Source: CAZPXF01 sp964590945 | GTDB lineage: Bacteria; Bacillota; Clostridia; Lachnospirales; Lachnospiraceae | Direction of reading: 5' to 3' | Assembly: GCA_964590945.1 (NCBI GenBank) | Contig: CAZPXF010000116.1 | Span: 1 to 5,167, forward strand | DNA length: 5,167 bases | Shown here: piece after piece, positions 1-5,167 of the stretch | Layout of the letters: each line of letters opens with the position of its first letter | How positions within the stretch are numbered: the stretch's first letter is position 1 | Made by a program: the position numbers and the translations under genes | The notes under the pieces: model-generated | The model's database searches: none | Seen by the model: the letters and a program-made list of their open reading frames with translations, nothing else | Told to the model about the DNA's origin: nothing

Positions 1-27
1 AATAAACTCAGACTATTAATTCAACAA

Positions 28-38
28 GGAAGAAGAGG
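28..38 (+). promoter_or_regulatory. Purine-rich ribosome binding region of the LtaS-like gene
   Basis: GGAAGAAGAGG precedes the ATG at 42. GGAAG lies 9 bases from the start and AGAGG 3 bases from it, so the exact pairing register is unclear. The start is also supported by the basic N-terminus (STKRK) leading directly into the first membrane helix. The 27 bases before this site are AT-rich, and any -35 box would lie outside the window. Confidence 0.5.
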
Positions 39-41
39 ATT

Positions 42-2060
42 ATGAGCACAAAAAGAAAAAATACACAAACCCGTTTCAAAACCTCATTTTATTTTCAGGT
101 ACTTTTGATTTATATGGAATTGATCTTCCATATCGTTGCCTGCCACAAGGGATTCTTTTCTCTGATCTGTGCGATTCTGTTTGCAGTTCCGCTCGGAATG
201 CTTCTCGGAATTGTCACAAGCTTTTTTGAGAAAAGGATTAACTGGCTTCTGACCCAGGCGCTGACTGTCGTGCTGGCGGTGGTCTTCCTGATCCGCATTT
301 TTACTACGATCAAATTCGGAGGCTTCCTTCCAGTACTTGGAATTATTCTTTCCATCGTCCTTCTGGCGCTTCCGTGCCTGTTTATTATCCGTTATGGCCG
401 TAAGCTTTTGAGCTACCGCCGTTATCGTCAGGAAAAGCAGTTGTCAACGCTGATCGTTGCTCTTGTTATACTTGCCATTGTCGGAATCATTTCCTTTGCG
501 GGAAGCCACATCGGGAAATCAAAGAGCAATGAGACAAAGAAAGAAAAAACGACGACTTCTGTTTCATCTTCCAGTACGGAGACTGTACAGAAGACCGGAC
601 CGAATGTTATGGACGTCGACTTTGATTCTATCCTGACGACGTCATCCGGAAGCGACGACGCCGATGATATCGCCAGCATTGTCGATTATTTCCAGAATGC
701 AAGTTCCACGGAGCGCAACGATTACACGGGTATGTTTGAAGGCTACAATGTGGTATTTGTAACTGCTGAGAATTTCAGCAAATATGCTGTTACAGAGGAG
801 CGCACGCCGACATTATATAAGATGCTGAACAATGGTTTCGTCTTTAATAATTATTACGCCCAGAACTTTGTGAGCAATGCAACCGGCAATGAATATGCTC
901 TGACAAACAGTATGGTTCCCGGCTCTTCCGTGCGGGAGGCTCTCGGGGAGATCAGCACGCTTGACCGTGACATGTATTTCTCCCTGGAGGATCAGCTTGG
1001 ACGGCTTGGCTACAAAATAAATACTTATGACGATACGCAATATGATGACTTTGTATTTGACGTGACTTCTTCTTCATCAGATTCTTCTGCAGACACAGAT
1101 GCGACGGATAGTGCGGATACTTCAGATACTGCTGATACAGCGGATGATTCCGGGAATACGACGTCCGGCAGTTCCTCTACAGCCAGCATGGTTGCGCAGA
1201 CCGCAGGAGATTATATTGGAGATTCACAGTTCTATACAAGCTATAAGGTAAATGCCGGTATTTCTTCCTATGATTATGAGAGTACGAATATTTTTGCGGA
1301 CGAGCTTGAAGAGCTTGACTATTCGGATTCAACGAAAGCATATCTGGCTTATCAGATGGCTTTGGACCAGCAGATGCAGGAACTGCTCAGCTCCCTTGAG
1401 AGCGCGGGTATTGCGGACAAGACGCTGATCGTCATTGCGCCAAACCCAAGCGGAACAAGCACACAGAGCATTTTAGAAGAGCTTTCCGGTCAGGATATGA
1501 CCTCCACCCTTGCGCTTCGTTCCAACTCACTGATTGTTTACTCTGCTTCCATGACAAGTCCGGTCAATGTGGATAAATACTGCAGCTCTCTGGACGTGCT
1601 TCCTACTCTTTCCAACCTGCTTGGACTGGAGTACGATTCCCGCATGATGATGGGTAAAGATGTTTTCGCATCTTCCTCCCAGCTTGTCATGTTCCCGGAA
1701 TCCAACGGATACAGCTTCATCACGGAGGATTACATTTATGATTCGGAAGCAGACCAGAGCATTTCACTTGGAGGCGGAACCGAAACGATAGATTCTGAGA
1801 CGGTAGAAAGTATGAACACTTCTCTCTCTGAGATGAGTTCCATATCAAACCTTGTATTTGCAACGGATTTCTACCGCTACATCGATCCGGACGTTGATAT
1901 GTCTCTGGAAACCGATGAGTCGGCGCTAAGCGATGAAACGGATACCGATTCTGGTTCCAACGATGAGGAGAATCTGAATGAAAGCGGTACTGCAGATGAT
2001 TCTGACGATGCGTCAGGCGGTACTCTCTCAGATGACAATACAGGTACACAGAACGAATAA
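42..2060 (+). CDS. LtaS-like polytopic membrane protein with degenerate extracellular sulfatase domain
   Basis: The 672-residue product has five hydrophobic segments (about residues 15-33, 37-61, 67-88, 93-116, 135-154). Basic loops after segments 2 and 4 (EKR; RYGRKLLSYRRYR) place the N-terminus inside and the large C-terminal part outside, the layout of lipoteichoic acid synthases. After a Ser/Thr-rich linker (about 169-226) comes a sulfatase-like domain. NVVFVTAENFSKY (236-248) matches the LtaS strand carrying the metal-binding Glu, here E243. SNATGNEYALTNSMVP (278-293) matches the segment carrying the catalytic Thr, here T281. LDVLPTLSNLLGLE (517-530) and the following MGKDVF match the domain's C-terminal part. 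The Asp-His metal pair expected near 466-469 is absent (IAPNPSG), and residues 157-672 contain no histidine. Active LtaS transfers glycerol phosphate from phosphatidylglycerol; this protein probably cannot do so by the known mechanism. A Ser/Asp/Thr-rich insert (342-380) and acidic tail (about 618-672) are extra. Family assignment is firm; function is unknown, and a structural or regulatory envelope role is inference. Confidence 0.8.
   Translation: MSTKRKNTQTRFKTSFYFQVLLIYMELIFHIVACHKGFFSLICAILFAVPLGMLLGIVTSFFEKRINWLLTQALTVVLAVVFLIRIFTTIKFGGFLPVLGIILSIVLLALPCLFIIRYGRKLLSYRRYRQEKQLSTLIVALVILAIVGIISFAGSHIGKSKSNETKKEKTTTSVSSSSTETVQKTGPNVMDVDFDSILTTSSGSDDADDIASIVDYFQNASSTERNDYTGMFEGYNVVFVTAENFSKYAVTEERTPTLYKMLNNGFVFNNYYAQNFVSNATGNEYALTNSMVPGSSVREALGEISTLDRDMYFSLEDQLGRLGYKINTYDDTQYDDFVFDVTSSSSDSSADTDATDSADTSDTADTADDSGNTTSGSSSTASMVAQTAGDYIGDSQFYTSYKVNAGISSYDYESTNIFADELEELDYSDSTKAYLAYQMALDQQMQELLSSLESAGIADKTLIVIAPNPSGTSTQSILEELSGQDMTSTLALRSNSLIVYSASMTSPVNVDKYCSSLDVLPTLSNLLGLEYDSRMMMGKDVFASSSQLVMFPESNGYSFITEDYIYDSEADQSISLGGGTETIDSETVESMNTSLSEMSSISNLVFATDFYRYIDPDVDMSLETDESALSDETDTDSGSNDEENLNESGTADDSDDASGGTLSDDNTGTQNE
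1065..1181 (+). repeat. Low-complexity Ser/Asp/Thr-rich coding insert
   Basis: This encodes residues 342-380 of the LtaS-like protein, composed almost wholly of Ser, Asp, Thr, Ala and Gly. The centre (about 1092-1148) is an imperfect short repeat in which (A/S)DT units recur (SADTSDTADTADD), written at DNA level with repeated GATAC/GGATA words. It interrupts the sulfatase-like domain between the YKINTYDD strand and the segment resuming at SMVAQTAGDY. Replication slippage could expand or shrink it in frame. Confidence 0.65.
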
Positions 2061-2064
2061 GCAG

Positions 2065-2104
2065 AAAAACAGGGCTGCCTCACTAAAAATCAGTAAGGCA
2101 GCCC
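2065..2104 (-). terminator. Intrinsic terminator of glmM, in the convergent gap
   Basis: Read on the minus strand, GGGCUGCCU pairs with AGGCAGCCC. The stem then continues through a U-G wobble and ACU/AGU around a 7-base loop, giving about 13 paired positions. UG and five U residues follow. The hairpin begins 6 bases after the glmM stop codon. On the plus strand the wobble becomes a C-A mismatch and the downstream sequence (CGAAATTTATT) lacks a clean U-tract, so termination of the LtaS-like transcript here would be weaker. Confidence 0.8.
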
Positions 2105-2110
2105 CGAAAT

Positions 2111-3457
2111 TTATTCAATCACCAGATTTTCCCGCTTCATCACATCGATGACCTGATCCACATACTTTTCACACAGCTCATCCGTCGACGCCTCAACCAT
2201 GACCCGGATCACCGGCTCCGTTCCGCTTTCCCTTACAAGAATGCGCCCATCGTCGCCAAGAGCCGCCGCCGCGTCCTCAACAGCCATTATCACAGAAGGA
2301 TTCTCCCGTGCGGTCTGCTTATCCTCCACACGCACATTCTTCAAAAGCTGCGGATAGATCTTAACCGGAGCGCACAATTTACTGAGCGTAGTCTTCTTCT
2401 CGAGAATAACCTCCATCATCTTGATCGATGTGAGGATTCCGTCCCCGGTTGTCGCATATTTACTGAATATAATATGCCCCGACTGCTCGCCGCCGATCCG
2501 GTGTCCATGACTCATCATATTCTCATAAACATATTTATCCCCGACCGCTGTCTTCTCATAATCGATGCCGGCCTTGTCAAACGCTTTGTAAAGTCCGAAA
2601 TTAGACATTACCGTCGTGACAACTGTATTGTTGAGGAGCTTTCCCCTTTCCTTCATATAACATCCGTATATGTAAAGGATCAGGTCGCCGTTCACCACGT
2701 CGCCGTTCTCATCCACACAGATACAGCGGTCGGCGTCTCCATCGTAAGCAAAGCCTACATCCAGCTTATTCTCCCTTACATATTCCTGCAATACTTCGAT
2801 ATGTGTCGAACCGCAGTTCATATTGATATTTGTTCCGTCCGGCTCCGCATTGATCACATAAGTCTTCGCTCCCAGCGCTTCAAATACACTCTTTGCGATC
2901 ATCCATGCGCTTCCATTGGAACAGTCCAAACCAACTCTCATGTTTCTGTAGGATCGTGTCGCAAGGGAGATCAGATAACCGATATATCGATTCCTCCCTG
3001 CCGCATAATCGATCGTACAGCCGATCTGATCTTTTACTGCAAATGGAATCTCCTCCGTTTCGCCATCGATGTACGCCTCGATCTTTTCGATCGTAGCCTC
3101 ATCCATCTTCTCTCCTCTGCTGTTCAGAAGCTTGATGCCATTGTCATAATATGGATTGTGGCTTGCCGAGATCATGATTCCGCAGTCAAATTCATCCACC
3201 CTTGCCACATAGGAAACGCTTGGCGTTGTCGTCACATGCAGAAGATATACGTCCGCCCCTGATGCAGTGAGTCCTGCAACCAGTGAATACTCGAACATAT
3301 AACTGCTTCGTCTTGTATCTTTGCCGATAACGACCCTGGCCTTGTGATCCTGACCATAATACCAGCCGACGAATCTGCCTACTTTATACGCATGCTCAAC
3401 TGTCAAAACAACATTTGCCTCACCACGGAATCCGTCGGTTCCAAAATATTTGCCCAT
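2111..3457 (-). CDS. glmM: Phosphoglucosamine mutase GlmM
   Basis: GlmM converts glucosamine-6-phosphate to glucosamine-1-phosphate in the cytosol, the step before GlmU on the route to UDP-GlcNAc for peptidoglycan and other wall polymers. The 448 residues match the family's usual length (about 445-450). Diagnostic motifs appear in order: N-terminal YFGTDGFRG (4-12); the active-site loop ISASHNPYYDNGIKL, with phosphoserine S99; the metal loop DGDADR, with D239, D241 and D243; the sugar-binding loop GGEQSGH (322-328); and the C-terminal phosphate-binding loop RESGTEPVIR (409-418). The GEQSGH loop and overall similarity favour GlmM over phosphoglucomutase or phosphomannomutase. The ATG is preceded by AAGGAG at 7 bases, and the MGKYFGTDG start is typical. 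It has its own promoter and terminator, so it appears to be transcribed alone. In many Firmicutes glmM follows cdaA and cdaR; here pepD lies upstream instead. No motif residue is missing. Confidence 0.97.
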   Translation of the reverse strand: MGKYFGTDGFRGEANVVLTVEHAYKVGRFVGWYYGQDHKARVVIGKDTRRSSYMFEYSLVAGLTASGADVYLLHVTTTPSVSYVARVDEFDCGIMISASHNPYYDNGIKLLNSRGEKMDEATIEKIEAYIDGETEEIPFAVKDQIGCTIDYAAGRNRYIGYLISLATRSYRNMRVGLDCSNGSAWMIAKSVFEALGAKTYVINAEPDGTNINMNCGSTHIEVLQEYVRENKLDVGFAYDGDADRCICVDENGDVVNGDLILYIYGCYMKERGKLLNNTVVTTVMSNFGLYKAFDKAGIDYEKTAVGDKYVYENMMSHGHRIGGEQSGHIIFSKYATTGDGILTSIKMMEVILEKKTTLSKLCAPVKIYPQLLKNVRVEDKQTARENPSVIMAVEDAAAALGDDGRILVRESGTEPVIRVMVEASTDELCEKYVDQVIDVMKRENLVIE

Positions 3458-3464
3458 AGTTAAT

Positions 3465-3470
3465 CTCCTT
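3465..3470 (-). promoter_or_regulatory. Ribosome binding site of glmM
   Basis: AAGGAG on the minus strand lies 7 bases before the ATG, an ideal spacing. It fixes the start at 3457. Confidence 0.85.
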
Positions 3471-3489
3471 CAAAATATTTCTATGATAC

Positions 3490-3518
3490 AGAATACTTTT
3501 TCCTGTCGTTTTTGTCAA
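3490..3518 (-). promoter_or_regulatory. Sigma-A-type promoter of glmM
   Basis: On the minus strand a perfect -35 box TTGACA (3513-3518) is followed by exactly 17 bases and a -10 box TATTCT (3490-3495, four of six consensus positions). Transcription would start near 3483, giving a leader of about 26 bases that holds the ribosome site. The promoter lies just downstream of the pepD terminator, which supports independent transcription of glmM. The leader is too short for a riboswitch. Confidence 0.75.
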
Positions 3519-3544
3519 GTTGGCCATGTCCACATGCCTGAAGC

Positions 3545-3595
3545 AAAAAAAGGCAGCCAGAACTCTTTTCAAAACATGAAATGATTCTGGCTGCC
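3545..3595 (-). terminator. Intrinsic terminator of pepD
   Basis: On the minus strand GGCAGCCAGAA (3595-3585) pairs perfectly with UUCUGGCUGCC (3562-3552). A U-G wobble, a small internal loop and a second 5-base stem (UUUCA/UGAAA) capped by a 5-base loop continue inward. Seven U residues follow the stem directly (3551-3545). It begins 26 bases after the pepD stop codon. On the plus strand no U-run follows the stem, so it acts in the pepD direction. Confidence 0.88.
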
Positions 3596-3621
3596 ATAAT
3601 AAATTCTTTTGCAGGGAATAA

Positions 3622-5070
3622 CTATTTACAGCATTTTAAAAGCTCCTTAAGATACTCCCACATACGTGCTGTAGAATCGATGTCCACGCGTTCTTTGACT
3701 GAATGCACATCAAAAAGATTCGGTCCGAAGGAAATAATATCCAGATCCGGCTTCTTATCAAAGAGAATACCGCACTCCAGGCCTCCGTGCGTAGTCTCTG
3801 TCCGCAGCTCCTTTCCAAACATCTTTTCATAAAGTTCGATCGCCAGCGGGCGGATCCTGGAATCCGGATCAAATTTCCACGCCGGATAAGCGCTTGTCAG
3901 TTCACAGGAAGCGCCAACCATATCGCACCACATCGTCATCTTATTTTCCATATCTTTAAGCTTTGTCTTCATCGCGCTTCGAATCTGATATCTTATCATG
4001 ACATGGTTCTCTTCCGTTGCCACGATACCTGTGTTGAGGGAAGTCTCCGGCTCTCCCGGGAATGTGCGGTCATAGCACTGAACTCCGTCAGGCGCTCCAT
4101 ATAAATATGAAATCACATTGCCGGTTGCCTCTGCATCCATCGCCGCTTCTGTCCCTTCTCCTTCCACTGCTGCCGTGATCGATATCGCCGGTTCCTGTCC
4201 GAGAAACTCATCAACGATATCTGCGCCGAGCGCCTCGACAGCTTTCACAATCGCTTCCGCCTGTGACGGCTCTGCGATAATCTTTGCAGTATCAAACTGG
4301 GCGATGACATTTGCCGCCGTTCCGCCGTCGATGGAAATCAGATTAAAATCATATTCTTTAGAGAGGGCAAACAGGATCCTTCCCATGATCTTATGCGCAT
4401 TTCCATTCTGCTTTGTGATCTCCATCCCGGAATGTCCGCCGTTCAGTCCCTTGACACTGATCGTGATCTTAGCGCCCGTCTCCTCGGTTCTCTCAAACGG
4501 TATATATGTATTCCATATGTATCCTCCGGCACAACCGACGGTCATAATTCCTTCCACCTCGGAATCGAGGTTTAAAAGGTACTTGCCCTTCAACTGAGAC
4601 ATATCGACGCCTGTTGCTCCGCCCATTCCAATCTCTTCATCAATTGTAAACAGCGCTTCGATCGGCGGATGCGGAATATCATCACTTGCAAGAATCGCCA
4701 TAGCATAAGCGACCGCAATACCATCGTCGCCTCCCAGCGATGTGCCTTTCGCGCCGATCAGATTGCCATCCACAAAAAGATCCAGCGGATCTTTTGTAAA
4801 GTCATGATCGCTATCATCAGTCTTAACTGCAACCATGTCCAAATGACCCTGAATGATTACCGGATCGCTATCCTCATAGCCAGGTGTTCCCGGTTTTTTA
4901 ATCATGACATTTTTAACCTCATCCTGAATATATTCCAGACCATGCTCTTTGGCAAAAGCAACACAGAAATCGCTGACTCTATCCATGTCAAATGTTGCTC
5001 TTGGAACTTTACTAAGCTCTTCAAAGTAATAAAATACTTCCTTCGGTTCTAAATCAGATAAAACGCCCAT
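3622..5070 (-). CDS. pepD: Aminoacyl-histidine (cytosol nonspecific) dipeptidase PepD, M20 family
   Basis: PepD is a dinuclear-zinc cytosolic peptidase that hydrolyses dipeptides such as Xaa-His, in peptide use and amino acid recycling. Numbering from the preferred start (482 residues), the visible motifs are GHLDMV (metal H76, catalytic-site D78), GGDDG (bridging D115), TIDEEIG (general base E145, metal E146), NLDSE (metal D169), NGGHSG (H213, the lid/dimer-type domain), HGGLECG (H428) and DVHSVKE (metal H456). This is the full M20 metal set in the order and spacing known for Vibrio and E. coli PepD (about 485-490 residues). An in-frame ATG at 5079 would add three residues, but GGAGG sits only 1 base before it and 10 bases before the ATG at 5070. 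The protein start MGVLSDLEPKEVF also matches the family pattern. The gene ends in KCCK and is followed by its own terminator. It is intact. Fine substrate preference cannot be read from the sequence. Confidence 0.95.
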   Translation of the reverse strand: MGVLSDLEPKEVFYYFEELSKVPRATFDMDRVSDFCVAFAKEHGLEYIQDEVKNVMIKKPGTPGYEDSDPVIIQGHLDMVAVKTDDSDHDFTKDPLDLFVDGNLIGAKGTSLGGDDGIAVAYAMAILASDDIPHPPIEALFTIDEEIGMGGATGVDMSQLKGKYLLNLDSEVEGIMTVGCAGGYIWNTYIPFERTEETGAKITISVKGLNGGHSGMEITKQNGNAHKIMGRILFALSKEYDFNLISIDGGTAANVIAQFDTAKIIAEPSQAEAIVKAVEALGADIVDEFLGQEPAISITAAVEGEGTEAAMDAEATGNVISYLYGAPDGVQCYDRTFPGEPETSLNTGIVATEENHVMIRYQIRSAMKTKLKDMENKMTMWCDMVGASCELTSAYPAWKFDPDSRIRPLAIELYEKMFGKELRTETTHGGLECGILFDKKPDLDIISFGPNLFDVHSVKERVDIDSTARMWEYLKELLKCCK

Positions 5071-5080
5071 TTCTCTCATA

Positions 5081-5085
5081 CCTCC
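5081..5085 (-). promoter_or_regulatory. Ribosome binding site deciding the pepD start
   Basis: GGAGG on the minus strand lies 10 bases before the ATG at 5070 and only 1 base before the ATG at 5079. A 1-base gap is too short for normal initiation, so the downstream ATG is preferred. Confidence 0.75.
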
Positions 5086-5112
5086 AACTTATATCGTTTT
5101 TTGCTATTATGT

Positions 5113-5141
5113 ATTGTAGCACATTATCATTCATTTTACCA
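5113..5141 (-). promoter_or_regulatory. Candidate extended -10 promoter of pepD
   Basis: On the minus strand TGC immediately precedes TACAAT (-10 at 5113-5118, TGn at 5119-5121), an extended -10 pattern. At 17-base spacing the -35 position reads TGGTAA (5136-5141), a weak match, as is usual for extended -10 promoters. Start would fall near 5106, leaving a leader of about 35 bases. A TTGAAT at 5141-5146 is too far away (22 bases) to be the partner. The remaining bases up to 5167 show no recognisable gene. Confidence 0.45.
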
Positions 5142-5167
5142 TTCAATCTCGGATATTGGCGTCGGAC

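Noticed and set aside
11..20. TATTAA as a -10 box for the LtaS-like gene
   Set aside because: It is a poor match and its -35 partner would lie before the window start, so it cannot be supported.
1092..1148. GATAC-type DNA repeats as a CRISPR or other noncoding array
   Set aside because: The units are very short, imperfect and in frame, and they encode a low-complexity protein segment; there are no spacers.
2474..3262. 262-codon plus-strand open frame antisense to glmM
   Set aside because: It lies wholly inside glmM, whose protein has every family motif. The antisense product is rich in His, Ile, Arg and Cys with no recognisable domain, and I saw no convincing ribosome site. It is a codon-bias shadow.
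3545..3595. The inverted repeat as an operator or small-RNA gene
   Set aside because: The perfect stem followed directly by seven U residues, just past the pepD stop, is fully explained as an intrinsic terminator.
4118..4597. 159-codon plus-strand open frame antisense to pepD
   Set aside because: It is contained in the intact pepD gene; its Ala/Ser/Pro-rich product mirrors pepD codon use and shows no domain.
42..5070. The three genes as one new functional system
   Set aside because: glmM and pepD are housekeeping genes with separate promoter and terminator signals, and the LtaS-like gene is on the opposite strand. Nothing beyond a general envelope theme joins the first two.

Overview
This window looks like chromosomal DNA from a Gram-positive Firmicute, most likely a gut-type Clostridia such as Lachnospiraceae. 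The reasons are moderate GC, strong AGGAG-type ribosome sites, intrinsic terminators with U-tracts, and the character of the three proteins. The family-level placement is inference from protein style; no rRNA or other marker is present.

There are three complete genes. On the plus strand, 42-2060 encodes a 672-residue membrane protein with the architecture of a lipoteichoic acid synthase (LtaS): five membrane helices followed by an extracellular sulfatase-like domain. On the minus strand are glmM (phosphoglucosamine mutase, 2111-3457) and, upstream of it, pepD (M20-family Xaa-His/nonspecific dipeptidase, 3622-5070). The LtaS-like gene and glmM converge on a hairpin at 2065-2104. pepD and glmM point the same way but are separated by an intrinsic terminator (3545-3595) and a good sigma-A-type promoter for glmM (3490-3518), so they are probably two separate transcription units rather than an operon.

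The two minus-strand genes look ordinary and intact, with all catalytic motifs visible. GlmM makes glucosamine-1-phosphate for peptidoglycan and other envelope polymers. PepD is a cytosolic peptide-recycling enzyme. The LtaS-like protein is the unusual one. It keeps the fold landmarks, a glutamate (E243) and a plausible catalytic threonine (T281), but its whole extracellular part (residues 157-672) contains no histidine, and the Asp-His metal motif of active LtaS enzymes is replaced by an IAPNPSG stretch. It also carries a Ser/Asp/Thr-rich insert inside the domain and a long acidic tail. It is best read as a possible pseudoenzyme derived from LtaS. I saw no mobile element, CRISPR array, tRNA or rRNA, and no clear multi-gene novel system.
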